Positions 49,895 to 59,624 of a DNA stretch of 64,000 bases are shown here, one piece after another; the first letter of the stretch is position 1; the number at the start of each line of letters is the position of its first letter. Origin of the DNA: CAZJBS01 sp964544475 (GTDB lineage: Bacteria > CLD3 > SB21). The notes under the pieces were generated by a model. The model was not told where the DNA came from. It saw only the letters and a program-made list of their open reading frames with translations, and did no database searches. The stretch spans positions 62,001-126,000 of the forward strand of contig CAZJBS010000006.1 of assembly GCA_964544475.1 (NCBI GenBank), given 5' to 3'. The position numbers and the translations under genes were made by a program.

Positions 49895-52783
49895 ATGAAG
49901 GACATCCCCTGGGACTGCTCTGAATTTGATAATCCTTCCGTCGCCCGCGCTATTCTGGCCGAATTGGCCCATGATATCTCCGACGACAGCTTATCGTTCA
50001 TTCCCCGCCTGGTGGCCGGCGCCGTACGTACGCCTCTGCCCGATGACATTCTTAACAAGATTCATCGGCTCTCCAAGTCGGTGATAAGCCGGCCGTCGCT
50101 GTTCCGGCTCTTCGGCGACTATCCACCCGTCGTTGATCGCTTGGTACGTCTCTTTTCAACGAGCCATTACCTGAGTGAGATCATCATCCGCGATTCTGAA
50201 ATGACGTCCCTCCTGATTAATCCCGACACGTCATGCCGCCCAACATCGTTGGATTGGCTTGCGGGAGAATTCAAACGCATTCTTGACAACCCGGTCGACA
50301 ACCCGGCGCGAAAGCTGGATCGAATGCGTGTCACCAAACGGCGGGAGCTCCTCAGGATAGGCATCCGGGACTACCTGCTTGACGAAACATTCGACCGCGT
50401 GCTGGAACAGATTTCCATACTCGCCGATGCCACCATACAAGCCGTCCTCTCGCTCAACGAAGATGTACTTGCCGCGCGACATGGCCGGCCAGCCTCGCCA
50501 TTCGTCGTCATCGCTCTTGGCAAATTGGGAGGTAATGAACTGAACTATAGTTCCGATGTCGATTTGATATTTGTGTACGACCAGGAGGGAACGGTCGGTC
50601 GAATCACTCATCATGAATTCTTCAACGATCTTGCCGGCATGACGATCGCCTCCCTGTCGACGAGCACGCGGGAAGGCCTGTTGTACAGGGCCGATGCCCG
50701 ATTGCGTCCGGACGGTCAGGCCGGACCACTGGCCCGAAGCCAGACGTCGATGATGCGATATTACGAAAACCGCGGACAACTCTGGGAACGCCAAATGTTG
50801 ATCAAAGCGCGGCCTGTCGCCGGTGACGTGAGCTTTGGCGAAAAATTTCTATCACAACTCCAGCCATTTGTATATCCGCGGACGTTCCTGACATCTCCGC
50901 TCGATGAAATTGCACGCATGAAGTGGCGTATTGAGGACCATCGCCGTCATGATGTTTTCAATGTAAAAACAAGTCCCGGCGGCATACGTGATATTGAGTT
51001 CATCGTCCAGGCGCTTCAATTGTTGCACGGTGGTCCACGTCGCGAATTGCGCACACCGAACACCCTGGATGCTTTGATCAGGCTTCGTGACGCGGGCCTG
51101 CTCACCGCAGCCGAGTATGACACTTTGCGGGATGCATACGTGTGGTACCGCCAGGTTGAACATCTGCTGCAAATTGACCAGGACCTGCAAACGCATACGA
51201 TCTCAGACACTCCTGCACAGTGGCGAAGATTGGCGATGCTGACCGGTTTTCAGGAGCCACGGGTTTTCCAGGATGTTTTCGCGCGTACCCGCGTCAAGGT
51301 GCGGGAATTCTATGATGCATTCTTCTTTGCGAAGGACACCAAGGAACACGGCGATCTCATGGGATTGCTGGGGACGGAGACCATCTCCAAAGAACAGAGT
51401 TTTACGTTGGAAAGAATGGGGTTCCAAATGCCCGACCAGGCTCATCGCGCCCTGAGATCTTTGCATACCGGAGAGTTTCCGCATCTCAATTCCAATTCAG
51501 AAAGGTCAGCCTTCGAAAACCTCGCCGGGAAACTCATGGACGACATCCGGACCATGCCGGATCCCGATCACACGATAAGCAATCTGGCCCGCATCCTTTC
51601 GCCGCAACGCTTCAAAGACCAATTCTACCAAAGCCTCCTGGAGAAGGACATCTTACGCAGGGTTTTGGTTCACTTCAGTGCGTTGTCGCCGTCTGTCACG
51701 AACATCCTTTGTGACAGACCTTCCTTTCTGGGCTTTGTTGAGTCCCATTTGTCAGACTGGGCGGTGGATCGTCCAGCCACCCAGAACGCAGCCCTTGAGA
51801 TCGGCGATTGGTACGCTCTCAAGGATATGACGTTCTTGAAGCTGCTTATCAAAGACACCCTTGGTTTCATCGATCAAGATCAACTGCACCAGGCTCTAAC
51901 GGAACTCGCGCAAGAGATACTGAAAGGGATTTTCGACGAAGTATTCAGCCCCGACGATCGCGTCGCTGTTATTGCCATGGGCAAACTCGGAGGCCGCGAA
52001 CTGTCATTCCGATCCGATCTTGATGTGATATTTGTCTGCGACAACGGAAGTGCCGTGGACGGTCTGATTGCCAAAGCGAAGGCTTTCCTAAACCTGATTT
52101 GTCGAATAACGCCTTCTGGAAAACTCTATGACATTGATGCACGCCTGAGGCCAGAAGGCAAACAGGCTCCGCTTGTCGTGACCATTGACCGATACAGAAG
52201 CTATTATGCCACCCGAGCCATGACATGGGAAATTCAGGCCCTGATCAAAGCGCGACTTCTTTTGGGGCACGAAAAAACCAGCAAAATAGCCATGGAACTG
52301 TTAGAGGATATTCTGTGGGGCGTGCCCTGGAAACCTTCTCAAACGCAGGAGATTGCCGACATGAGAAGGCGACAGGCGATGGAGAAAGCCCCGCGTCTCG
52401 ATGACGTATCTTTTGAGTACAAGTACGTCACCGGAGGATTGCTGGACATCGAGTATGCCGTTCAGGCCCTCCAACTGACGCATCGCGTGGCCTCACCCAC
52501 TACCCTTACGGCACTTACACGACTCCACGAAAAAGGAATCGTGGGGCGCGATTCCTTTGAGACCCTTGCACATAACTACCGGTTTCTCAGAGAGATTGAA
52601 AAATGGAATTTCTTGTTATTTGAAAAAAGAACCGCCAGACTGCCTTCCGACGAAAAACAGCTTGCTTTTCTGGCAAGATTTTGTAAATTAAGGAGTACGG
52701 AACATCTAATGTCATCTCTTTCCAATGCAAAGAATCAGAATCGCACTTTTTTTTCTGAAGTAATTGGGAAACACGTTCCATGA
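49895..52783 (+). CDS. glnE: Glutamine-synthetase adenylyltransferase / deadenylase GlnE
   Basis: 962 residues, full bifunctional length. It switches glutamine synthetase off and on by adding or removing AMP, in response to nitrogen state. Two nucleotidyltransferase domains are evident: LGKLGGNELNYSSDVDLIF (about 208-226) in the deadenylase half and MGKLGGRELSFRSDLDVIF (about 694-712) in the adenylylating half. Each is followed by an RLRPEGKQ/RLRPDGQAG loop and a helical regulatory region. PII and glutamine synthetase are not in the window. It overlaps the peptidase gene downstream by four bases (ATGA). Confidence 0.95.
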   Translation: MKDIPWDCSEFDNPSVARAILAELAHDISDDSLSFIPRLVAGAVRTPLPDDILNKIHRLSKSVISRPSLFRLFGDYPPVVDRLVRLFSTSHYLSEIIIRDSEMTSLLINPDTSCRPTSLDWLAGEFKRILDNPVDNPARKLDRMRVTKRRELLRIGIRDYLLDETFDRVLEQISILADATIQAVLSLNEDVLAARHGRPASPFVVIALGKLGGNELNYSSDVDLIFVYDQEGTVGRITHHEFFNDLAGMTIASLSTSTREGLLYRADARLRPDGQAGPLARSQTSMMRYYENRGQLWERQMLIKARPVAGDVSFGEKFLSQLQPFVYPRTFLTSPLDEIARMKWRIEDHRRHDVFNVKTSPGGIRDIEFIVQALQLLHGGPRRELRTPNTLDALIRLRDAGLLTAAEYDTLRDAYVWYRQVEHLLQIDQDLQTHTISDTPAQWRRLAMLTGFQEPRVFQDVFARTRVKVREFYDAFFFAKDTKEHGDLMGLLGTETISKEQSFTLERMGFQMPDQAHRALRSLHTGEFPHLNSNSERSAFENLAGKLMDDIRTMPDPDHTISNLARILSPQRFKDQFYQSLLEKDILRRVLVHFSALSPSVTNILCDRPSFLGFVESHLSDWAVDRPATQNAALEIGDWYALKDMTFLKLLIKDTLGFIDQDQLHQALTELAQEILKGIFDEVFSPDDRVAVIAMGKLGGRELSFRSDLDVIFVCDNGSAVDGLIAKAKAFLNLICRITPSGKLYDIDARLRPEGKQAPLVVTIDRYRSYYATRAMTWEIQALIKARLLLGHEKTSKIAMELLEDILWGVPWKPSQTQEIADMRRRQAMEKAPRLDDVSFEYKYVTGGLLDIEYAVQALQLTHRVASPTTLTALTRLHEKGIVGRDSFETLAHNYRFLREIEKWNFLLFEKRTARLPSDEKQLAFLARFCKLRSTEHLMSSLSNAKNQNRTFFSEVIGKHVP

Positions 52784-53202
52784 ATAATGAACTGCAATAC
52801 GTTAGAGACGCTGATTTTCCGGGGATTCCCATTCTCGGTAAGATCGCGGCCGGAGTCCCGCGATTTTTTGACGAAACAACGCTGGGGTATGTTCAGCCTG
52901 AAACCCATCGATACTCGATTTATGACCAGAATCTCTACGCTCTGCAAGTCACCGGTGACAGCATGATCGAGGACGGCATTTTTGACGGCAATTTCATCGT
53001 GGTCAAGAATACGCATGATTTTGCGAATGGCGATATTGTCATCGCGTATGTCAACGAAGAGGCCACCGTAAAGAGAATCTACCGCCGCGGTTCGCGGGTG
53101 ACTCTCCAACCGGCCAATTCCGAACTTCAGCCTATTGAAATCGACCTCAAGCATACGGAATTCCGGCTCGGCGGCAAGGTCATTGATGTCATTCGTAATT
53201 GA
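52780..53202 (+). CDS. LexA/UmuD-type S24 peptidase without a DNA-binding domain
   Basis: 140 residues. The self-cleavage Ala24-Gly25 lies in GKIAAGVPR, the catalytic Ser61 in TGDSMIEDGI and Lys98 in EATVKRIY. The Ser-Lys spacing of 37 and the total length match UmuD (139 residues). The AAG cleavage site and surrounding sequence look like LexA. The N-terminal winged helix of LexA is absent and there is no room for it, because the start overlaps glnE. No umuC-type polymerase is nearby. Possible roles are a UmuD-like polymerase partner, a RecA-responsive peptidase, or a truncated LexA; undecided. Confidence 0.88.
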   Translation: MNNELQYVRDADFPGIPILGKIAAGVPRFFDETTLGYVQPETHRYSIYDQNLYALQVTGDSMIEDGIFDGNFIVVKNTHDFANGDIVIAYVNEEATVKRIYRRGSRVTLQPANSELQPIEIDLKHTEFRLGGKVIDVIRN

Positions 53203-53228
53203 GTCTGGCAGTTTCATTGCCGATTGGC

Positions 53229-53260
53229 ATCCCAAAAGCTCTGCTTTTGGGATTTTTTTT
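53229..53260 (+). terminator. Intrinsic terminator of glnE/S24 unit
   Basis: Stem ATCCCAAAAG / CTTTTGGGAT, loop CTCTG, then a run of eight T. It ends only 13 bases before the nadE ATG. Confidence 0.95.
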
Positions 53261-53272
53261 ATTTGACGCACC

Positions 53273-54907
53273 ATGAAAATCGCCCTGGCCCAACTGAACA
53301 CGAGGGTTGGCGACATCGCGGCCAACACTGACCGCATCATTCGAAGCATCGAAGAGGCCCGATCAAGAAAAGCCGATCTGCTCGTGTTTCCCGAATTGAG
53401 CGTCGTCGGATATCCCCCGCTTGATCTGGTCGAGAAGTCTATCCTCGTCGACAAGAACCTGGCATCCCTCGAACGCATACGATTGGCAACTCACGGAATC
53501 GGAGTCGTCTGCGGTTTCATTTCACGGCATTCATCGGACGGTGGACGGCCTTTGTTGAATTCCGCCGCGCTGTTTGACGACACACGGATGATCGGTATCA
53601 GTCATAAGTCCCTGCTTCCCAACTACGATGTGTTCGATGAGTACAGGCATTTTGAACCGGCCACGCAGCGGCGCGTTCTGGACTTCCGTGGTCAGAAAAT
53701 AGGGTTATCGATCTGCGAGGACGCCTGGAATGACAAAGGCTTCTGGAACAAGCCGCTTTATCCAATCAATCCGGTTGAGGATCTGGCCTCACAGGGCGCC
53801 CAGGTTCTCATCAACATTTCGGCCTCTCCCTTTCACATTGGCAAACCAGCCTTGCGCGTCGAAATGTTCCGGCATATTGCCACAAAATACAACATGGCAT
53901 CTGTATTTGTCAACCTGGTTGGCGGCAATGACAGCCTGATATTTGACGGATGCAGCTTTGCCATGGATGCCAACGGACGGCTTCTCGGCCAATGCCGGGC
54001 CTTTGCCGAGGATCTTAATGTGGTAGACATGGACACGCCTTCAACCACTCCGTCCGATTGGCCGTCATCCGAAGAAGAACAGGTCTTCGCGGCCCTGGTG
54101 CTGGGTCTCAGGGATTATTTGTCCAAGTGTGGCTTCTCCAGGACGCTGGTGGGCTTGAGCGGCGGCATCGATTCGGCGCTGGTGGCCGTTCTTGCAGTCC
54201 ACGCGGTTGGTCCTGAGAATGTCACAGGCGTATCCATGCCGTCACGATATTCATCCGATCATAGCCGGCGGGATGCCCAACAACTGGCGGACAGGCTTGG
54301 AATACGCTACGAGAGCATCCCGATTGGGCGGGTATATGACAACTACCTTTCGACGCTTGAGGATGTCTTCCGGGGACTGAAGGAAGATACTACTGAGGAG
54401 AATCTCCAGGCCCGCATTCGAGGCAATATCCTCATGGCCCTTTCAAACAAATTTAACGCCATGGTTCTCAGCACCGGCAACAAATCAGAGCTTGCCGTCG
54501 GTTATTGCACGATTTACGGTGACATGTGCGGCGGCCTGGCCGTCATCAGCGATGTTCCCAAGACCATGGTGTACCGTCTGGCCAGGTGGATCAACCGGGA
54601 AAGAGAGGTTATCCCCGCCAGCACGATTCAAAAGCCGCCCTCGGCGGAACTGCGTCCTGATCAAACCGACCAGGATACCCTACCTCCGTATGACGTTCTT
54701 GATGGAATTCTGAAGGCGTATGTAGAAGAAATGAAAGAAGAGGATGAAATAGTTGCCCTCGGCTATGACCCTGCCACAGTCCGGCGTGTCCTCAAACTGG
54801 TGGATCAAAACGAATACAAGCGACGGCAAGCGGCACCGGGCTTGCGCGTCACGACCAAAGCCTTCGGATATGGACGTCGGATACCGATCGCCCAGGGCTG
54901 GCGGTAG
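53273..54907 (+). CDS. nadE: Glutamine-dependent NAD+ synthetase NadE
   Basis: 544 residues. The last step of NAD synthesis amidates deamido-NAD with glutamine nitrogen. The N-terminal nitrilase-type glutaminase has Glu41, Lys112 and Cys148 (SICEDAW). The C-terminal synthetase has the ATP loop GLSGGIDSALVAVLA, STGNKSELAVGYCTIYGD and DQTDQDTLPPYDVLD. The ATG lies just after the terminator and no Shine-Dalgarno is seen. The stop is 2 bases from the convergent anti-sigma gene, so there is no room for a terminator between them. Confidence 0.97.
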   Translation: MKIALAQLNTRVGDIAANTDRIIRSIEEARSRKADLLVFPELSVVGYPPLDLVEKSILVDKNLASLERIRLATHGIGVVCGFISRHSSDGGRPLLNSAALFDDTRMIGISHKSLLPNYDVFDEYRHFEPATQRRVLDFRGQKIGLSICEDAWNDKGFWNKPLYPINPVEDLASQGAQVLINISASPFHIGKPALRVEMFRHIATKYNMASVFVNLVGGNDSLIFDGCSFAMDANGRLLGQCRAFAEDLNVVDMDTPSTTPSDWPSSEEEQVFAALVLGLRDYLSKCGFSRTLVGLSGGIDSALVAVLAVHAVGPENVTGVSMPSRYSSDHSRRDAQQLADRLGIRYESIPIGRVYDNYLSTLEDVFRGLKEDTTEENLQARIRGNILMALSNKFNAMVLSTGNKSELAVGYCTIYGDMCGGLAVISDVPKTMVYRLARWINREREVIPASTIQKPPSAELRPDQTDQDTLPPYDVLDGILKAYVEEMKEEDEIVALGYDPATVRRVLKLVDQNEYKRRQAAPGLRVTTKAFGYGRRIPIAQGWR

Positions 54908-54909
54908 GA

Positions 54910-55215
54910 CTACTCAGCCACAGGATTCGAAGCAAGCCCCATGGCCGCTCTGATCTTGGCTACCAGAGACACCGGCATCGTGGCCCCAGCCAGTCCGTCT
55001 GCCCCGCCTTTGCGGTGGATAATCTCGATCAGCTTCTTCTCGAAGTGCACTATGTCCCGGCATGGCAGACATACTTCGAGATGATCCTTATACTTCTCAA
55101 TTTCAGAAAGGTCAAGTTGACCTTCGATAAAGAGGTACACTTTGCGCACAATATCCGCACAAGGGATCTCGTGGTCGTGATGCCTCTCCAAAGAATCGCT
55201 GTAGCTTTGACTCAT
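54910..55215 (-). CDS. Zinc-binding anti-sigma factor, RsrA-like (ZAS)
   Basis: 101 residues. Holds its cognate sigma factor until oxidised. The zinc site reads Cys19, then His45-x3-Cys49-x2-Cys52 (DHLEVCLPC). The spacing of 26 between the first Cys and the His equals that of RsrA (Cys11, His37, Cys41, Cys44), a thiol-redox switch. It has no membrane helix, so it is cytoplasmic, as RsrA is. Encoded directly after the sigma gene. Redox control is inferred from this match. Confidence 0.9.
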   Translation of the reverse strand: MSQSYSDSLERHHDHEIPCADIVRKVYLFIEGQLDLSEIEKYKDHLEVCLPCRDIVHFEKKLIEIIHRKGGADGLAGATMPVSLVAKIRAAMGLASNPVAE

Positions 55216-55247
55216 GCACGGTCCTTCTCTCTTTTAGGGTTCTCTCC

Positions 55248-55799
55248 TCACTTGACATAGCCGTACTCCACGGCATATTCCCATAAATACTTCTGCAAAA
55301 CCTTTCGACCTCTGAAAAGCCTCGACATCACCGTGCCAACCGGCGTTTCCAGGATATCTGCGGCTTCCTTGTAGGCAAATCCTTCGACATCCACCAGCAT
55401 GACGACATCCCGGAACTGTTCCGGCAGCCTGTCAATCGCCGCCTTGATGTCCTGCTCGAGAAAGCGATCCAAAATGGCAGCCGGCGAATCCGTGGGTGCG
55501 GTGGCGCGGTCATGAACCTGACTGTACAATGAAAACTCCTCGACATCGTCGTAGCCCCCCATCGTCGGATCCTTGGAATTCTTCCGATATTGGCTGATGT
55601 GGGTATTCATGAGGATTTTGAAAAGCCAGGCACGCACATTTGTCCCCGATTCGAATTGATTGGCGGCTCGAAACGCCTTGTAAAAAACTTCCTGCACCAG
55701 GTCTTCCGCGTCGGCAGGGTTTCGCGTCAAACGCAACGCCGTGTTATAAAGAGACTCCGCATGGGGTAAGGCTTGCACTTCAAATTCGTTCGGCGTCAT
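55248..55799 (-). CDS. ECF sigma factor, SigR/SigH (ECF12)-like
   Basis: 183 residues. Region 2 reads NPADAEDLVQEVFYKAFRA with FESGTNVRAWLFKILMNT and ISQYRKN, closely following SigR of actinomycetes. Region 4 reads LPEQFRDVVMLVDVEGFAYK and PVGTVMSRLFRGRKVLQKYL. ECF12 sigma factors switch on thioredoxin and other thiol-repair genes under disulfide stress. The RsrA-like anti-sigma gene follows by 32 bases. A matching promoter lies just upstream, suggesting self-activation. Candidate regulon members in this window are trxA and trxB, but I did not find clear sites before them. Confidence 0.93.
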   Translation of the reverse strand: MTPNEFEVQALPHAESLYNTALRLTRNPADAEDLVQEVFYKAFRAANQFESGTNVRAWLFKILMNTHISQYRKNSKDPTMGGYDDVEEFSLYSQVHDRATAPTDSPAAILDRFLEQDIKAAIDRLPEQFRDVVMLVDVEGFAYKEAADILETPVGTVMSRLFRGRKVLQKYLWEYAVEYGYVK

Positions 55800-55814
55800 A
55801 AACCTATGTTTCTA

Positions 55815-55839
55815 AACGACAGTGGTAGGAAAATATTCC
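55815..55839 (-). promoter_or_regulatory. Candidate SigR-type promoter of the sigma/anti-sigma operon
   Basis: On the minus strand GGAAT (55839-55835) and GTT (55817-55815) are 17 bases apart, the form of SigR/SigH promoters (GGAAT-N17/18-GTT). The expected transcript start is only about 8 bases before the ATG at 55799, so the leader is very short. The rest of the 223-base divergent gap to ileS is AT-rich; I saw no T-box leader for ileS. Confidence 0.6.
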
Positions 55840-56022
55840 TGACAATCTATGTGCTTTTGCATAGAGTTGCAACTGCTAATTCCAGCTTGACAAGGACTGG
55901 CCAGCCGCAAATTAGGATTTGATTTTGTGAACCCCTTTTTATATATATGGCATTACTTTTTGAAGAACCGCGCCGGACGGGCTTCGAATCCACCGGAATG
56001 CGCCACGAGGACGTGAATTCGG

Positions 56023-59000
56023 ATGTATAGAGAGATTGGATCACAGGACGACCTTCCAAAGCAGGAACGCGAGATCCTCGATTTCTGGAAATCCAACCAT
56101 ATTTTCAGACGAAGCATCGAGGAGAGAGGGACCGGCCGCCGGTTTGTTTTTTTTGAGGGCCCTCCGACGGCCAATGGACGCCCCGGCATCCACCATGTTT
56201 TGGCACGATCCATGAAGGATTTCGTCTGTCGTTTCAAAACCATGCAGGGCTATAGGGTTGAGCGCAAAGGTGGATGGGACACGCACGGATTGCCCGTTGA
56301 AATTGAAGTCGAAAAAAGCCTCCGAATCAGCGGGAAGAAGCAGATTGAGGAGTATGGTGTTGAGGCTTTCAACCAGAAGTGTTATGACAGCGTTTTCACC
56401 TACAAGAATCTTTGGGATGAATTGACGGACCGAATGGGCTATTGGGTTGACCTCGCCCATCCTTACATGACTTGCACCAATGAATACATTGAGTCTGTCT
56501 GGTGGATACTGAAGCAATTTCATGACAAGAACCTGATCTACAAGGGATTCAAAGTCGTTCCGTATTGCCCGAAATGCGGCACGCCATTGTCGTCACATGA
56601 GGTGGCCCAAGGTTACGAAGAAGTGAGCGATCCATCCATCTATGTCCGGATGAAGCTGACCGGCGAGGATAACACTTATTTCCTGGTCTGGACGACGACA
56701 CCATGGACTCTGATTTCCAATGTCGCCCTGGCCGTGGGTAAGGACATATCATATGTGAAAGTCAGACATAAGGACCAATGGCTGATTCTTGCTGAGGCCC
56801 GTTTGAAGGATGTCTTGAAAGATGACTACGTCATTCATGAACGTTTTCCGGGATCCGCGCTTCTTCATAAAACCTATGAGCGTCTGTTTGACTATGTTCC
56901 GGTAGACAAGCCCGGTTTTTTTGTCATACACGGCGACTTTGTGACGACGGAAGACGGCACGGGCATTGTTCATACAGCGCCGGCATTCGGCGAAGATGAT
57001 TATGTCGCCTGCCAGGCTCAAAACCTGCCCTTTCTACGGCCAGTCGATGCCGCCGGAAGATTTGACGACACCGTGACTGATTTCAAAGGGATGTTTGTGA
57101 AAGAGGCGGACCCGGAAATCATCGCCAACCTGAAGAAAAGGGGCATCCTGTTCCGATCGGAAAAAATCAAACACAGTTATCCACATTGCTGGCGGCACCA
57201 TACACCGCTGATCTACTACGCGAGGGATGCCTGGTACATCCGGACAACGGCGTTCAAAGACCAAATGGTGGCCAACAACAGCGGCGTTAATTGGTTCCCC
57301 GGAGAAATGAAAGAAGGGCGCTTTGGCAATTGGTTGCGCAACAATATTGACTGGTCCTTGTCCCGGGACCGCTATTGGGGAACTCCCCTGCCGCTGTGGG
57401 TACATGAAGAGACCGGGGAAACGCTATGCATCGGAAGCCGGGCGGAGTTGAAACAGGCCCGCATGAAGGATGGAACGCCCGTTCCCGACGATCTCAATCT
57501 CCACAAGCCCTACGTGGACAATGTCATCATCGAAAAAGACGGAAAAGTGTTCCAGCGTACGCCTGAAGTGATCGACGCATGGTTTGACTCGGGCAGCATG
57601 CCATACGCCCAATGGCATTATCCATTTGAAAATAAGGACAATTTCGAACACCAGTACCCGGCAGACTTTATTTGCGAGGGAGTCGATCAGACCCGGGGCT
57701 GGTTCTATTCCCTGATGGCCATTTCGACGTTTCTTTTTGACAAGGCGCCCTATCGTAACGTGGTCGTCAATGAACTTGTGCTGGACGCTCAGTCCAGAAA
57801 GATGAGCAAGTCGCTGGGCAACGTGGTGGACCCGTTCGACATGCTGGACACCTACGGCGCCGATGTCCTCCGATGGTATTTGCTCGTCAATACCCCCATC
57901 TGGCTGCCCAAGCGGTTTGATCCGGAGGGTTTGCAGGATATGAAGAAACGGTTCTTCCGTCCGCTTATGGAAACCTACAAATTCTTCGTGTTGTACGCGA
58001 ACATCGATGGTTTTGATCACACGGAAACGGTCATCCCGAATGAGAGACGACCTGAGATGGATCGTTGGATTCTCTCCCGATTGCAAACCACCATCGAAGA
58101 GGTCAACGACAACCTGGCGAAGTATGATACTTCCAAAGCCGGCAAACTGATTCAGGAATTTATTGATCAGGACTTGTCCAATTGGTACATTCGTCTGTCA
58201 CGGCGTAGATTCTGGAAAGGTGAAAAAGGCCACGACAAGTCGTCGGCTTACCAGACCCTATATGAAGTATTGCTGACCATGAGCAGGATGTTGGCTCCTT
58301 TCTGCCCGTTCCTTGCCGACCGGATGTTTGGCAACCTGTCGTTTCCGGCGGGCGCATCGCCGGATGGCCCTCAAAGTGTTCATCTGGAGGCATTTCCGAC
58401 ATCGGATTCTTCCAAGAAAGACCCTGTTTTGGAAGAGAAGATGAACGGACCACGCCGAGTGGTCCAGCTGGGACGCGCCCTTCGCGAATCAAAATCCCTT
58501 AAGGTCCGGCAGCCTTTGTCAAAAATCATCGTTGTGGCCGAAAGTCCGGCCGTGTGCGGTCACATAACCGATTTCTCCGAGATTATTCGCAGTGAACTCA
58601 ACGTGAAGGCCATCGAATTTGTCAAGGACGCCTCTTCACTGGTGACCCATCGGATCAAACCCAATTTCAAGGCGTTGGGACCGAAGTTCGGATCGCACGT
58701 CGGCCAGGTCGTCGAGGCCATCAAGGGATTTCAGGCCTCCGAAATCGACCATCTGGTCCGCGAAGGACGCCAAATGATCCATGTTGGCGGTCATGATCAC
58801 GAAGTCACCCGCGAAGATGTGGACATCCTGCATGATGAAAAGGAAGGCCTGGCCGTTCAGTCCGACGGCGTCCTGACCGTCGCCCTCGACACCCACCTGA
58901 CGGACTCACTGATCGACGAGGGTATTGCACGGGAATTCATCAATCGGGTTCAGAATCTACGAAAGGATGCGGGGTTTGAGGTCGTCGATCGAATTCGGAT

Positions 59001-59166
59001 CCGGTTTGACAGCAGCGAACGCGTCGTCAGAGCCATTCGGAGTCAAGAGGCTTATGTCAGCCGTGAGACACTGAGCACGGAAATTGTACCTGGCGCCAAC
59101 GGAAAAGATGCCGTTGAGTTTGAGATCCACGGTGAATCGGTTCGGATCGGCGTAACCAAATGTTAG
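56023..59166 (+). CDS. ileS: Isoleucyl-tRNA synthetase (IleRS2 type)
   Basis: 1047 residues. Charges tRNA-Ile. Class I signatures are the HIGH-equivalent GRPGIHHVLA near residue 50, GWDTHGLPVEIEVEK, and the KMSKS loop RKMSKSLGNVVDP. The CP1 editing domain includes VWTTTPWTLISNVALAVG and EDGTGIVHTAPAFGEDDY. The C-terminus has LKVRQPLSKI and no zinc finger. Length and HIGH context fit the eukaryote-like IleRS2 clade, common in Bacteroidetes-related bacteria and often less sensitive to mupirocin. First gene of ileS-dksA-lspA-trxA. Confidence 0.97.
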   Translation: MYREIGSQDDLPKQEREILDFWKSNHIFRRSIEERGTGRRFVFFEGPPTANGRPGIHHVLARSMKDFVCRFKTMQGYRVERKGGWDTHGLPVEIEVEKSLRISGKKQIEEYGVEAFNQKCYDSVFTYKNLWDELTDRMGYWVDLAHPYMTCTNEYIESVWWILKQFHDKNLIYKGFKVVPYCPKCGTPLSSHEVAQGYEEVSDPSIYVRMKLTGEDNTYFLVWTTTPWTLISNVALAVGKDISYVKVRHKDQWLILAEARLKDVLKDDYVIHERFPGSALLHKTYERLFDYVPVDKPGFFVIHGDFVTTEDGTGIVHTAPAFGEDDYVACQAQNLPFLRPVDAAGRFDDTVTDFKGMFVKEADPEIIANLKKRGILFRSEKIKHSYPHCWRHHTPLIYYARDAWYIRTTAFKDQMVANNSGVNWFPGEMKEGRFGNWLRNNIDWSLSRDRYWGTPLPLWVHEETGETLCIGSRAELKQARMKDGTPVPDDLNLHKPYVDNVIIEKDGKVFQRTPEVIDAWFDSGSMPYAQWHYPFENKDNFEHQYPADFICEGVDQTRGWFYSLMAISTFLFDKAPYRNVVVNELVLDAQSRKMSKSLGNVVDPFDMLDTYGADVLRWYLLVNTPIWLPKRFDPEGLQDMKKRFFRPLMETYKFFVLYANIDGFDHTETVIPNERRPEMDRWILSRLQTTIEEVNDNLAKYDTSKAGKLIQEFIDQDLSNWYIRLSRRRFWKGEKGHDKSSAYQTLYEVLLTMSRMLAPFCPFLADRMFGNLSFPAGASPDGPQSVHLEAFPTSDSSKKDPVLEEKMNGPRRVVQLGRALRESKSLKVRQPLSKIIVVAESPAVCGHITDFSEIIRSELNVKAIEFVKDASSLVTHRIKPNFKALGPKFGSHVGQVVEAIKGFQASEIDHLVREGRQMIHVGGHDHEVTREDVDILHDEKEGLAVQSDGVLTVALDTHLTDSLIDEGIAREFINRVQNLRKDAGFEVVDRIRIRFDSSERVVRAIRSQEAYVSRETLSTEIVPGANGKDAVEFEIHGESVRIGVTKC

Positions 59167-59205
59167 AATGTTGGTGTTATTTATTTAGAAACGAAGGGGA
59201 TTGTC

Positions 59206-59613
59206 ATGAAGAAAAAAGACCTTGAGTATTTCAAGAAACTCCTGGTGGAGGAACAAACCAAGGTTTTGAGAGATATGGGGTACATCAAAGAGACTCTGAT
59301 GGACAGCACCATGAGGGAGGCCTCCGGAGACCACTCGGCATATTCATTTCATATGGCGGATCAGGGTTCCGATACCTATGATCGTGAAAAGACATTCATG
59401 TTGGCCGCCCGTGAAAACAAGTATCTGTCCGAACTGAACGATGCGATCCGCCGCATGGAGGAGGGCAAGTATGGTGTTTGCATGATTTGCGGCAAAGACA
59501 TTGAAAAAGAACGCCTGGAAGTCGTCCTGGTGGCCAAGTACCATGTCACATGCAAGAAACAGCTTGAGAAGGTCAAGAACAAGGAATCCCAGTCGGAAGC
59601 GACGGACTACTAA
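59206..59613 (+). CDS. DksA/TraR-type zinc-finger protein
   Basis: 135 residues. N-terminal coiled coil (about 3-85), then the zinc finger with CMICGKDI and VTCKKQLEK. In the family it enters the RNA-polymerase secondary channel. The tip region has DQGSDTYDREKTFML; the Asp pair of E. coli DksA is not obvious. In many lineages a DksA/TraR-type gene sits next to lspA, as here (11 bases). AAGGGG before the ATG. Confidence 0.9.
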   Translation: MKKKDLEYFKKLLVEEQTKVLRDMGYIKETLMDSTMREASGDHSAYSFHMADQGSDTYDREKTFMLAARENKYLSELNDAIRRMEEGKYGVCMICGKDIEKERLEVVLVAKYHVTCKKQLEKVKNKESQSEATDY

Positions 59614-59624
59614 AAGGCGATCTC

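Noticed and set aside
55840..56022. T-box riboswitch upstream of ileS
   Set aside because: I saw neither the T-box sequence nor a terminator/antiterminator pair; the gap is also short for one.
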